Source: Viscum album (taxonomy: Eukaryota > Streptophyta > Magnoliopsida > Santalales > Viscaceae). Taken from it: a DNA stretch of 64,000 nucleotides. Under the pieces are notes generated by a model, which searched no databases, was not told the DNA's origin, and saw only the letters and a program-made list of their open reading frames with translations. How positions within the stretch are numbered: position 1 is the stretch's first letter; every line of letters starts with the position of its first letter. The stretch is taken from positions 1,906,134,644-1,906,198,643 of the forward strand of contig OY728163.1 of the NCBI GenBank assembly GCA_963277665.1, read 5' to 3'. Shown one piece after another: positions 48,164 through 60,049 of the stretch. Made by a program: the position numbers and the translations under genes.

Positions 48164-49790
48164 GAAGATGTAACGCCCCGACCCCAGCTACCCAGAGTCG
48201 GTGCATTACTTCTTAACATTGGCATGATCACAAAAGATCAAGTCTCGAAAGGCCGATTAGTTTAGTATCCTTGGAAACACTAGATACACTCATAAGTCTT
48301 ACATTACATCATAAAGTGAAAAACTAATAACAAAGTCTTCATAGTCCACACTCATATCCTCTTCTGACTATCCCTGTAGGTCATTCATAAAATACTTCTT
48401 CACATCCTGGAAAATATTAAAACATTGAAAGGGGTGAGCTCAGATGCTCAGTAAGGATAAAAATATTGCGGAAGCTTTCATAAATAAACATAAAAATTTA
48501 TGGCAATGTATAACTAAAAAAAAGCCTTTTAAACTCGAACATCAAAATAATATGGAAAAAGTAAAATGAGATAATTCCATTCACTTCTTCACATGGATAT
48601 TCTACTGGTCGAATAATCACATGCAATATCAATAACCACTTTCGTAATGATGGAATGTATAATGCCGGACATTCTGAAACATTTTGTCAAGGCCTCGGCC
48701 AAGACGTCTAAAATGATTAAGGTCTCGGCCAAAACTATAAATCAAATTGGGAAAGGGCCTCGGCCAATTCCATGTCTAGTTGTCTCATGAGACCTACCGA
48801 TGCATCGAGGAGCTATAGCGGGCTCCACCCGTCACATATTAAGTCCAATACATTCCTCATATGAATAGGTTTAAACATATCATAAACCATAACATAATCA
48901 TATCACATAAAACATGCATAAAGGAAACATAATATTTCCACATTTCAATCACAAGATATCAATACAACACATTGATATAATAAAAACTCTTTCAAAACCA
49001 TTTTCAATACCTAAATAAAATAAAGTTAAAACTTTGTATTTACTTTTCATTAAAAAAATGATGGCTTGTAGAGGAAGCCGAAACTCAAATAATGGTCACG
49101 GCGGTGGAGAAGTCGTTGTCGCCGCATAAGTACGGAAAGAAAAACATTCCCTTTTGTCGTTTAGAAAAACGCTTCGTATAAAAAAGATTCCTTTTGAATA
49201 TACGTAAAAGTCAAAGGGGTTTATACACCGTTTAAAAGAAAGTTGTGTATAAAACCAAATATGCCTCAATGAAAGGGGATTGAGACGAAGTCCTTAAAAT
49301 GATCATTTTTTTAAATAAAGTACATATATAATGTGTATTCACTATAAGTACACATAAATAATGTAAAAATACAATATAGGACATAATAATATCATGACAT
49401 AATTTGAAAGTAGGAGATTAACCCAAATAATGGAAGTTGGGTTAAGAAATTCCCTTACCTTGCGTCTTGTCCTGACTCGAACGTTCTTTAACCTCCTGAA
49501 TAATAAACTAGAGTTAATTTATATTTACTTAAGAACCTTTTTCATGTTCATTATTCCATTTATATCACTTATTACCATGTTATGAACATTATTTAATTAT
49601 TTAAGTTAATAACGGTCTTTTTGTCGATCTTTGGTACTTGAGTCAAAAATAAACTTCTTATAATTACAAGTTGTTCATGTGGTGAAATATCCATTATATC
49701 CAGAATTATATTCATGATGTAGATATCATATATATCATATATATACAGTATATACATTCATTCATAATGTCACATAACATTTAGAGGTAA

Positions 49791-49855
49791 GAAATGAAAT
49801 GCACCGTTCATGGAGACGGTAAGCCGTACGTACGCATGAACGCTATTTTCATTTC
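49791..49855. repeat. Inverted repeat / stem-loop in the TG2 LTR
   Basis: The arms GAAATGAAAtgcacCGTTCATG (49791-49812) and GCATGAACGctaTTTTCATTTC (49834-49855) can pair over about 17 of 22 positions with a small internal bulge. The 21-base loop holds a second small hairpin (ACGGtaagCCGT). The other LTR has the same structure at about 56156-56220 with one change in the bulge. It lies about 700 nt downstream of the TATA box, so it would be in the 5' leader RNA. Confidence 0.7.
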
Positions 49856-50550
49856 TATTTCGTATTTAATGTAATGAAATCATAATGATATAAATTTATA
49901 ATATAATTACAGTATAATATAGTGTATAATACCATTTAATCCATCCTTTATACATCCCACATATGGCATGAACGATTCAAATCACTTTGAGGGGGCGGTA
50001 GTCCGCACTTCCTAAAATGAAATTATCGCGTTTTACCCATAATGGAAATCATAATTTATGCCATAAATGAGAAATACAGAAGCATAAGTAAAACATAAAC
50101 ATATTTTATATCATATATAAATATAGTGACATCTTAATGGCCACCTTTGAAGGTGTTATATGAGTGTTGAACAATCATCGTTTCGTGAGGCAGAAATTCA
50201 CCATCCACAGAAACCGTATGTTCTTTAACCATTAGATGTAGGTGTGTGTAAGTGTAGCTCAAATCCTTCTTATAACAAAATCCTAGTATATTTAGGATAC
50301 TGGTGTTGTTACAAAAGAAATGAATAAAAATATTTTAGGGGGTTGGAAATAAAACAAAACAACATTAGAGAAGACATTACCTCAAAATCGGGTAACTCTT
50401 TTTGATTTGAGCCAAAGGCTTCCTTGGGAAGAGTTCTGCCCAAAGTGAGGCTTCTAGGAGTAAGGGAGGGATGTTGGGAGAGTATTTGGGCAGATTTTGG
50501 CCGAGCCAAATGGGTTGAAAGTGTAAATGTGGTGGGAGAGGTGGGGGGCC

Positions 50551-50557
50551 TTTTATA
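50551..50557 (-). promoter_or_regulatory. TATA box, 3' LTR of TG2
   Basis: Minus strand TATAAAA followed by GGCCCCCC; conserved at 56916-56922 and in TG1. Confidence 0.7.
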
Positions 50558-51913
50558 AGTGGAGAGGAGGGGCTCTTTTGGAAGGATTGAAATGTTACAT
50601 TATTATACAATTATTTTTGGATTCTAAAGGTCCCAAAGTTATATAATTAGTGTATAAGGTGATAAGGGTTCGAAATATCCTCATCCAATAGTCTTTGGAC
50701 AAGTGTAAGCTTTGGATTTTGCATTATCTTCTCATTTTATTTAAATCGTTAAATAATGAGGTCATCGCTGCATCATAATTATGTCTTAAATAATTTAATT
50801 TATATAATGTCTATAAATTATAAAAAAATACTATGATGTAGAAAATCTTCTTATCTTTCTAATGAATATTTATAGTCAAAATTTGGACTTGTGTAACCCC
50901 ACTTAAAAACTGTTTTAGTAAAACAACTCATGTTTGTGTCAATTTAATTTTAACCTTAAATAAATATATATTAATGTCATTTTCCAACTAAAGTGGCTCC
51001 ATGGGGTCCCCAAGTTGACCCATGGGTTGTCTTGGTCGGCCATGACTCATCCAATAGGAGTAGGACAAGTTTCAAGCTCATATCATATTATTAAAACATT
51101 GTTTTTACCTTAAACTACTCTAATTACGTCTAATCGCGATTAAGAACTTAAAAGTTACTATTCACCAAAAAATTATTTTAATCTCATTGAACCACATTTT
51201 ACTTCTTAATGAAAACCATGTATGTCGGATTTTTGAAAATCAAATCACAGAAGTGGTAATATTTCATTTAAATGAAAAATCAGTTATTTAACTACCACTT
51301 AGTTGTTTCACTATTCATCAAAAATTGAAGTTTTTCAGAAGAAAGCCAAAATTTCACCCTAAGCTATAATTGATATTCCAAATTCAAAAATGATGTCTAT
51401 TTTACAAAATTCCAAACATATAAGTTTCATTAATTAATTTTATAATTAATTCCCGCTGTTACAACAGATAGCGTGTTTTTAAGAAACAATTTATATCAAA
51501 AGATTGGCAATTGTTTATGTCCAATTTCAATGTTAAATTAATTCTAATGACCACCTTTGGATAAAATTGTAAAAATATATTCTAATTATACTTTAAAACC
51601 ACTAAATAGTATAATTTATCACTATAAATTATTTTTATTAAAAAAGTTGTTTTTAAGTAATTTTCACTATTCATAAAAAATTGGAAGTTCTCAGAAAATT
51701 ACAAAAAATTCAACTTTGGATAATTTCGATATTACGTTTACAAAAATGCAGTCCATTTTGAAATATAAAATTTCTATAATTTTAAAAAGTGGTTATTACT
51801 ATTCATAACGGCTACTTTGATTAGTCGCGGTGTTTTAGAACTCGAAGTTGCGTACAATGCAAGCTATTGCATTATTGAATGAGATGCGTATCGTGGAAGC
51901 TCGGGGTGTTACA

Positions 51914-51926
51914 TTCTCCCCGCCTT
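51914..51926 (-). other. Polypurine tract of TG2
   Basis: Minus strand AAGGCGGGGAGAA directly next to the LTR end at 51913. Confidence 0.75.
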
Positions 51927-52962
51927 CAATAAATTGCGCCCTCGCAATTTGAAATTTTTTCTTTGCAAATAAAAGGTTGAAAAGTGAAAATACCTTTGTG
52001 GAAAACCCACATCGGAAATAAGATTAATAAAATTTAGCCTTAATAAGAGGGAAATGGAAATGAAAAAGTCACCACCCAATTATGATCTCAATTAGGAGAA
52101 CATTGGTGGCAATTAAAGACATATAATTGGAGAAAAAACGTAAACATTTGTAGGGAGTGATTGAGGTCATCAATCACAATCAACTGTCAAATTGAGGGCC
52201 TCAAAGGCTTCAATCTATGTTGATTTAAAATATCATCAGTTCAACAAGTCATAAGGTCTTAGGATAACACATTTTTTTGTTTTAATATCCCTTTACTAAA
52301 GTTTAAGAATTAATTTATTCATTGAATAAGAGATAGGTATATATATATTTATGCTTGACAATTAGAGTTTCAACCTTCAACTCATCTTTCACTCAAAAAG
52401 ATAATAGAACTCAAAAATATTATACTTAAACTAATTGTATAAGGTTCCAAATGTTAACACATACCATTTAGATTAGTAAAATTATTTTGTATTAACCAGG
52501 GACTTCCTGTAGGCTAGTGGTAGGAAATAAAGGCCTGTCACACTATGATTGTGGGTTCGATTCCTACAGCTTTGTCCGACGCGACGGGTTATACCCCACC
52601 CTGCAGGTTGTCCTTTTCCTAAAACTATAGTATTATAATATTTAAAAATAATCTTCATAAATTTTTAACCTTAAACAATACTATCCAAAGATCAACTTAA
52701 TCCATTTCAACCTTTATAGTTATCCAAAATACCTCCGTCCAGACTTTCTCTAAAGGGTCGTTAAATTCCAAAATCAATTGTAACCTCAGATTCCCCAAAC
52801 AAAGTAAAGTTTCTCTTATTGTCAAATACTAAAAATATGATTACCTTAATCATATTAAATCCTTAATGAAAACAACATGTACTGCAGTACAATCCTTATA
52901 TATATCACATTATTCTTATAACCATAATCTAGTTCTTGAGTCCAAAAACACAAATACAATAA
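51927..52962. other. TG2 internal non-coding region
   Basis: No coding domain. It holds the tRNA-like module 52499-52617. Its sequence on both sides of the module can be aligned loosely with TG1. Confidence 0.6.
52499..52617 (+). ncRNA. tRNA-like Pol III module in TG2, antisense to gag
   Basis: A-box-like TAGGCTAGTGG at 52510-52520, perfect B box GGTTCGATTCC at 52554-52564, and TTTT at 52614-52617. In this copy the five-base T stem GTGGG/CCTAC around TTCGATT can pair (one G-T). The 3' part after the B box ('gtccgacgcgacggg', 'cctgcaggttgtcc') is shared with TG1 and is not tRNA, which is the build of a tRNA-derived SINE or a fused Pol III unit. It lies 585 bp from the 3' LTR, compared with 684 bp in TG1. 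Confidence 0.62.
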
Positions 52963-54030
52963 TTATTCCGCTTCAACTGTAGTCACAGCATAAGATTGGC
53001 CTTGATCCCTTGGCCTTTTCTGAGGTATGTTTCCTTGACGCTTAGGACATTCATTTTCATAATGACCCATTTCTCTACAATTGTAGCATTCAACTTTGAC
53101 AACTTCTTTCTTTCCCTTACAATCACAATCCTGGTGACCATTTTCTCCACATTTATAACAAACTCCCATTCCTTTTAGGCACGTACCAGGGTGATTCTTC
53201 CCACAATTATCACATAATGGAAAATCCTTCTTTCCCTTTTTCCCTTTATCTGTCTCTTGTTCCACCGTTCTCTTCTTCTCTTGCTTTACTTTGTTGTCAT
53301 AAGACTTAGAGAATTCCTTTTCTGTCTTGATAGCACACGAGACAATAACTTCGTATGATGAGAAGGATTGTGATACTAAAGCTCGACGGAGAAATGGTTT
53401 TAACCCATCAAAGAAACGATCAATATTACTTCTTGGGTTACACATATAATCGGAAGCATGCCTCGCTAACCTTGTAAAGTTAGCCTCATACTTTGCAACA
53501 TTCTCATCCTCCTTCTGCCTCAGACTCAGAAATTGCCTTTCCATATCTGCTCGATGGTCACGAGGAAAGTATTTTTCTAAGAAAATCCCTTTGAACTCCC
53601 TCCATTCCATATTCGATACGTCATCATATTCCTTTGTGTTTTGAATCAATGACCACCATTGATCAGCATCTCCAGTGAGGCGGTAAACTGCCATGATAAC
53701 ATTTTCCCTTTCACTACTCCCCAAGGCGTGGAATATTTTCTCTAAGGAGTTTATCCATTGCTCAGCTACTAATGGATTTGTACCACCATTAAATGTTGGT
53801 GGTTGTTGCCTCATGGAGCGGTCTAACATTGATCCTCCACGTTGCGGATCAGGGTGCTCCATACGAGTAAGGTTATTATTCATAACCTGAGTGAGTTGTC
53901 CCAGTATGGTAATAAGTTGATCAGCACCAGTTGTATCTCCAGATCCACAATAATTATCTTGACCAGGAGGGAAATCCCTACACGGAGTGCGTGCATTGAT
54001 ACAGTTTCCATTCCTTCCACTAGGCGTCAT
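52963..54030 (-). CDS. gag: TG2 Gag polyprotein, intact
   Basis: A 355-codon frame from ATG at 54030 to the stop at 52963, with no interruption. Residues about 75-240 form the retrotrans_gag domain ('PPTFNGGTNPLVAEQWINSL' at 77-96, 'DADQWWSLI' at 121-129, 'WREFKGIFLEKYFP' at 143-156, 'YEANFTRLARHASD' at 181-194). A lysine-rich stretch (240-270) precedes zinc sites: CDNC...H...C (273-284), and two complete CCHC knuckles at 291-304 and 315-328. Gag builds the particle and packages RNA. The frame ends shortly after the last knuckle with no protease or RT, so reverse transcription and integration must come from another element. Start choice: it is about 0.5 kb inside the primer site and nothing in frame before it looks like Gag. 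Confidence 0.93.
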   Translation of the reverse strand: MTPSGRNGNCINARTPCRDFPPGQDNYCGSGDTTGADQLITILGQLTQVMNNNLTRMEHPDPQRGGSMLDRSMRQQPPTFNGGTNPLVAEQWINSLEKIFHALGSSERENVIMAVYRLTGDADQWWSLIQNTKEYDDVSNMEWREFKGIFLEKYFPRDHRADMERQFLSLRQKEDENVAKYEANFTRLARHASDYMCNPRSNIDRFFDGLKPFLRRALVSQSFSSYEVIVSCAIKTEKEFSKSYDNKVKQEKKRTVEQETDKGKKGKKDFPLCDNCGKNHPGTCLKGMGVCYKCGENGHQDCDCKGKKEVVKVECYNCREMGHYENECPKRQGNIPQKRPRDQGQSYAVTTVEAE

Positions 54031-54520
54031 TTCTAAACAATGGCATAAACTAGATTAGTTTATGAAATAAAATACATAATTCCATATTTGTAAAATACTT
54101 TACATAGATTGAACTATTTGTGGATATAACCCATAATCATAAAAATAAATGTTTCCTTTGAGGAAGTATATACTCATAACCCTTCATAGTGGTTTGTAAA
54201 GAAAATGAGAATTATCCTAAGCATATCCCCTGGGAGTGTCGTAACCAAGAGTGCAGCAAGGCCCGTTGTCGTGCACCAGTTCCCGTTCGAGTCTAGCTCA
54301 AAGCGGTGTTTTCGGGTTCTACCCCTAGGTACATCTGTGCCAGAGCCGCCTCTACCTGCTCGTATCCAGACAGGGATGTATTGCTCGGAAAACTCATAAC
54401 ATCTTTATAATACCAAAATTTGAGGAAGTTCTTCTATACTAATCCTCAAAGTCTATCTTCGGGCTATGTGCTCTAATCAGAGTTTATCTAAATCTAGCAT
54501 CCAAGGTTAGTACTAAACTG
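54031..54520. other. TG2 leader between primer site and gag
   Basis: No gene. About 490 bp, moderately GC-rich around 54230-54390 ('cctgggagtgtcgtaacc', 'gttcccgttcgagtctagc') compared with its surroundings. In TG1 the leader is only about 245 bp. Confidence 0.5.
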
Positions 54521-54532
54521 CCTCTGATACCA
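54521..54532 (-). other. Primer binding site of TG2 (tRNA-Met initiator)
   Basis: Minus strand TGGTATCAGAGG, two bases from the LTR edge at 54535; complementary to the 3' end of initiator tRNA-Met. Confidence 0.9.
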
Positions 54533-54534
54533 AC

Positions 54535-57500
54535 TGTAACGCCCCGACCCCAGCTACCCAGAGTCGGTGCATTACTTCGTAACATTGGCATGATCACAAA
54601 AGATCAAGTCTCGAAAGACTGATTAGTTTAGTAGCCTTGGAAACACTAGGTACATTCATAAGTCTTACATTACATCATAAAGTGAAAAAATAATAAAAAA
54701 GTATTCATAGTCCACACTCATATCCTCTTCTGACTATCCCTATAGGTCATTCATAAAATACTTCTTCACATCCTGGAAAATATTAAAACATTGAAAGGGG
54801 TGAGCTCAGATGCTCAGTAAGGATAACAATATTGCGGAAGCTTTCATAAATAAACATAAAAATTTATGGCAATGTATAACTAAAAAAAAGCCTTTTAAAC
54901 TCGAACATCAAAATAATATGGCAAAAGTAAAATGAGATAATTCCATTCACTTCTTCACATGGATATTCTACTAGTCGAATAATCACATGCAATATCAATA
55001 ACCACTTTCATAATGATGGAATGTATAATGCCGGACATTCTGAAACATTTTGTCAAGGCCTCGGCCAAGACGTCTAAAATGATTAAGGTCTCGGCCAAAA
55101 ACATAAATCAAATTGGGAAAGGGCCTCGGCCAATTCCATGTCTAGTTGTCTCATGAGACCTACCGATGCATCGAGGAGCTATAGCGGGCTCCACCCGTCA
55201 CTTATTAAGTCCAATACATTCCTCATATGAATAGGTTTAAACATATCATAAACCATAACATAATCGTATCAAATAAAACATGCATAAAGGAAACATAATA
55301 TTTCCACATTTCAATCACAATATATCAATACAACACATTGATATAATAAAAACTCTTTCAAAACCATTTTCAATACCTAAATAAAATAAAGTTAAAACTT
55401 TGTATTTACTTTTCATTAAAAAAATGATGGCTTGTAGAGGAAGCCGAAACTCAAATAATGGTCACGGCGGTGGAGAAGTCGTTGTCGCCGCATAAGTACG
55501 GAAAAAAAACATTCCCTTTTGTCGTTTAGCAAAACGCTTCGTATAAAAAAGATTCCTTTTGAATATACGTAAAAGTAAAAGGGGTTTATACACCGTTTAA
55601 AAGAAAGTTGTGTATAAAACCAAATATGCCTCAATGAAAGGGGATTGAGACGAAGTCCTTAAAATGATCATTTTTTTAAATAAAGTACATCTATAATGTG
55701 TATTCACTATAAGTACACATAAATAATTTAAAAATACAATATAGGACATTATAATATCATGACATAATTTGAAAGTAGGAGATTAACCCAAAGAATGGAA
55801 GTTGGGTTAAGAAATTCCCTTACCTTGCGTCTTGTCCTGACTCGACCGTTCTTTAACCTCCTGAATAATAAACTAGAGTTAATTTATATTTACTTAAGAA
55901 CCTTTTTCATGTTCATTATTCCATTTATATCACTTATTACCATTTTATGAACATTATTTAATTATTTAAGTTAATAACGGTCGTTTTGTCGATCTTTGGT
56001 ACTTGAGTCAAAAATAAACTTCTTATAATTACAAGTTGTTCATGTGGTAAAATATCCATTATATCCAGAATTATATTCATGATGTAGATATCATATATAT
56101 CATATATATACAGTATATACATTCATTCATAATGTCACATAACATTTAGAGGTAAGAAATGAAATGCACCGTTCATGGAGACGGTAAGCCGTACGTACGC
56201 ATGAACGCTACTTTCATTTCTATTTCGTATTTAATGGAATGAAATCATATTGATATAAATTTATAATATAATTACAGTATAATATAGTGTATAATACCAT
56301 TTAATCCATCCTTTATACATCCCACATATGGCATGAACGATTCAAATCACTTTGAGGGGGCGGTAGTCCGCACTTCCTAAAATGAAATTATCGCGTTTTA
56401 CCCATAATGGAAATCATAAAGTATGCCATAAATGAGAAATACAGAAGCATAAGTAAAACATAAACATATTTTATATCATATATAAATATAGTGACATCTT
56501 AATGGCCACATTTGAAGGTGTTATATGAGTGTTGAACAATCATCGTTTCGTGAGGCATAAATTCTCCATCCACAGAAACCGTATGTTCTTTAACCATTAG
56601 ATGTAGGTGTGTGTAAGTGTAGCTCTAATCCTTCTTATAACAACATCCTAGTATATTTATGATACTATTGTTGTTACAAAAGAAATGAATAAAAATATTT
56701 TAGGGGGTTGGAAATAAAACAAAACAACATTAGAGAAGACATTACCTCAAAATCGGGTAACTCTTATTGATTTGAGCCAAATGATTCCTTGGGAAGAGTT
56801 CTGCCCAAAGTGAGGCTTCTAGGAGTAAGGGAGGGATGTTGGGAGAGTATTTGGGCAGAGTTTGGCTGAGCCAAATGGGTTGAAAGTGTAAATGTGGTGG
56901 GAGAGGTGGGGGGCCTTTTATAAGTGGAGAGGAGGGGCTCTATTGGAAAGATTGAAATGTTACATTATTATACAATTATTTTCGGATTCTAAAGGTCCAA
57001 CACTTATATAATTCGTGGATAAGGTGATAAGGGTTCGAAATATCCTCATCCAATAGTCTTTGGACAAGTGTAAGCTTTGGATTTTTCATTATCTTCTCAT
57101 TTTATTTAAATCATTAAATAATGAGGTCATTGCTGCATCATAATTATGTCATAAATAATTTAATTTATATAATGTCTATAAATTATAAAAAAATACTATG
57201 ATGTAGGAAATCTTTTTAGATTTCTAATTAATATTTATAGTCAAAATTTGGACTTGTGTAACCCCACTTAAAAACTGTTTTAGTAAAACAACTCATGTTT
57301 GTGTCAATTTAATTTTAACATTAAATAAATATATATTAATGTCATTTTCCAACTAAAGTGGCTCCATGGGGTCCCCAAGTTGACCCATGGGTTGTCTTGG
57401 TCGGCCATGACTCATCCAATAGGAGTAGGACAAGTTTCAAGCTCATATCATATTATTAAAACATTGTTTTTACCTTAAACTACTCTAATTACCTCTAATC

Positions 57501-58279
57501 GCGATTAAGAACTTAAAAGTTACTATTCACCAAAAAAATTATTTTAATCTCATTGAACCACATTTTACTTCTTAATGAAAACCATGTATGTCGGATTTTT
57601 GAAAATCAAATCACAGAAGTGGTAATATTTCATTTAAACGAAAAATCAGTTATTTAACTACCACTTAGTTGTTTCACTATTCATCAAAAATTGATGTTTT
57701 TCAGAACAAAGCCAAAATTTCACCCTAAGCTATAATTGATATTCTGAATTCAAAAATGATGTCTATTTTACAAAATTCCAAACATATAAGTTGCATTAAT
57801 TAATTTTATAATTAATTCCCGCTGTTACAACAAATAGCGTGTTTTTAAGAAACAATTTATATCAAAAGATTGGCAATTGTTTATGTCCAATTTCAATGTT
57901 AAATTAATTCTAATGACCACATTTGGATAAAATGGTAAAAATATATTCTAATTATACTTTAAAACCACTAAATAGTATAATTTATCACTATAAATTATTT
58001 TTATTAAAAAAGTTGTTTTTAAGTAATTTTCACTATTCATAAAAAATTGGAAGTTCTCAGAAAATTACAAAAAATTCACCTTTGGATAATTTCGATATTA
58101 CGTATACAAAAATGAAGTCCATTTTGAAATATAAAATTTCTATAATTTTAAAAATTGGTTATTACTATTCATAACGGCTACTTTGATTAGTCGCGGTGTT
58201 TTAGAACTCAAAGTTGCGTACAATGCAAGCTATTGCATTATTGAATGAGATGCGTATCGTGGAAGCTCGGGGTGTTACA
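54535..58279 (-). repeat. 5' LTR of TG2
   Basis: 3745 bp, near-identical to 48169-51913. TATA box at 56916-56922 on the minus strand, stem-loop at about 56156-56220. The 72-codon frame at 55416-55634 has no known domain. Confidence 0.96.
56916..56922 (-). promoter_or_regulatory. TATA box, 5' LTR of TG2
   Basis: Minus strand TATAAAA in the same context as at 50551. This copy would drive the gag RNA. Confidence 0.7.
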
Positions 58280-58284
58280 GAAGA

Positions 58285-59516
58285 AATAGAAGAATTCACA
58301 TGTGATCTTCTCCCAGATGATGTGTCATCCATCACTCTTATTGTAGGACCATATTCCTCAAAAAAGTATACCCCACTAGTTGGATGGTCATATTTGGGAA
58401 GAGAAAAATTACTTGAAGGCTCCCTCAAATCATTAATCAACTCCATTGTTGCTATAGAAAATGGGGTCATTGAAGCACATGGCTTTCCACATGGTGGACT
58501 AATTTATTCCACACACCACCTATTTAGGTTTCTAAAAATAGTAGGAATAATAATAGGATATGAATAAAAGGTTCCAATGTGTATAATACTCATCTCAGTG
58601 ATTATGTATTCATGTACCAATGTAATAAAAAATCAGTGGATAATCATGAGATGTCATTCTCCCTACATGCCAAGTGAGGTAAGGGGATAAACCCTTTGAT
58701 TGAAAAGGAATTGGTGGAAAAATAAATATGTGTATATAGATCTCAAATTACCAACTCATCCACACATTCTACAAGAACCCCAACTGGAAGTGATATTTTT
58801 TATGACCGTTTATCAAGAGAACCACCACCATTATAAATTAATTCTCTAATCGATGCGAGATAGGCTATAATGTTTAAACAATTAGAATGGATCAGTAAAC
58901 CAATGAGCTCATCTAGGCCTAGATTAATCATCTAAACTACAAAAATAATCAACAACCATGGATAGAATGATGCATTTGGGTGATTAGTTTTTTATTCCAT
59001 TTGTAGTAGCAAAAATAATCCCCTATCCATCCATATAAAAACTATAAAGGGACAAAAATCATGTAAGGAATGTTTCCATATATAATATGAACCGAGAGTT
59101 GGTAGAGGTGATAAATAGTTGTTTAGGCTAAATGAAGGGGCATCCCATTTGCGAGTTGAGTTTCCATCACCAGCATGATCACTCTAATTCCCAGGAGAGC
59201 ATCCCTGATAGGTACAATCTCTTCATACAGAATAATGGATATAAAATTAACTAGATTAATTCTCAAGGATATATCCAATATCAACTATTATTCCCATGTG
59301 TTAAATTTCCCCACCTCAAGGATTTCCCAAATTGAGCTTGCGCTATTGCAGATCTGTCAGGAAGTAAACCAGTGAGGGCTTATTGTGGTCGGCACAACTC
59401 TACTACGATATAGAACATAGTTTATCCAACCATTCATGTAAATGAGTTTGAATATATTCATCTCCATACTGAACATGTATTAAAAAATTTCAAGCATGTA
59501 CCTTACCCAGGATAGA
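58285..59516. other. Flank between TG2 and element D
   Basis: The host sequence continues from 48168. The frame open to 58567 on the plus strand (from 'TEEIEEFTCDLLPDD' on) is 96 codons of flank sequence that begins in LTR sequence, and in the uninterrupted host a stop lies just upstream, so it is not a gene. I cannot assign a family; it may be more of element C. The 66-codon frame at 59175-59375 also has no motif. Confidence 0.4.
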
Positions 59517-60041
59517 TGTAAAGACCTGGAAATTTCATGGAAAATATTTTTTTAAATACATGGGAATTTTACGAGTCTATGGTTTCTGACGGCACTTGAT
59601 TCTGAGGCCCGGTGTGCCCGGAATATATTTCTGAAGTTTTGTTCTGGTACGTTCAGTAGACGTACGAGCGAGATTTTATATCTTTTGAATCGGTACTCGG
59701 AATTGAAATCTGAGGACACCGATTAACTCATAGCGTCGGTATTCACCTAACAAGACCTTTACCGCAGTTTCATTTGGTCGAGAGCGGATGTTATTTTTTG
59801 GGGTTTCTATGTAAAATCTAAATAAAATTATGTGTTGCACAATTTTTTTTGGATGGTAGTTAAAACCTCCAAAGGGGGGTTGGTGGTGGGGCCCACACCC
59901 ACATAACCTCCCTTGGGAAGATATTATGTGGTGGGGCCCACATGAGTGTAAAAACTTCAACTCCCCCTTGAAACCCCCCTTTAAATCTTAAACTCTCCAC
60001 CTCTCCTCTATTAATTTAAACACTCTACCTTCCACCCCCCT

Positions 60042-60049
60042 TATAAATA
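60042..60049 (+). promoter_or_regulatory. TATA box of element D LTR
   Basis: TATAAATA after a C-rich tract (CCACCCCCCT). A transcription start about 30 bases on (near 60075-60085) would place the GC island and minisatellite in the transcribed leader. Confidence 0.65.

Larger units (their letters stand above)
48169..51913 (-). repeat. 3' LTR of TG2
   Basis: 3745 bp, direct repeat of 54535-58279. Contains the TATA box (50551-50557, minus strand), a hairpin at 49791-49855 and a TA-rich microsatellite at about 49728-49756. The blocks 'catccaatag', 'ctcattgaaccacattttac' and 'tactattcataacggcta' are shared with the LTRs of TG1. Confidence 0.96.
48164..58284 (-). mobile_element. Element TG2: young Gag-only LTR retrotransposon (TR-GAG type)
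   Basis: Two LTRs of 3745 bp each (48169-51913 and 54535-58279), both TGTAACGCCCCGACC...GGGGTGTTACA, are flanked by GAAGA at 48164-48168 and 58280-58284, a perfect target duplication. The internal 2.6 kb holds the tRNA-Met primer site, an intact gag, the tRNA-like module and a polypurine tract; no pol is present. The LTRs differ by eye at only one to a few positions per 100, so the insertion is the most recent complete one here. It shares LTR and internal blocks with TG1 and therefore belongs to the same family or a sister family. Confidence 0.95.

Noticed and set aside
58214..58567. 117-codon plus-strand gene across the TG2 border
   Set aside because: The first 19 or so codons are LTR sequence. 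In the host without TG2 a stop lies directly upstream, and there is no known domain.
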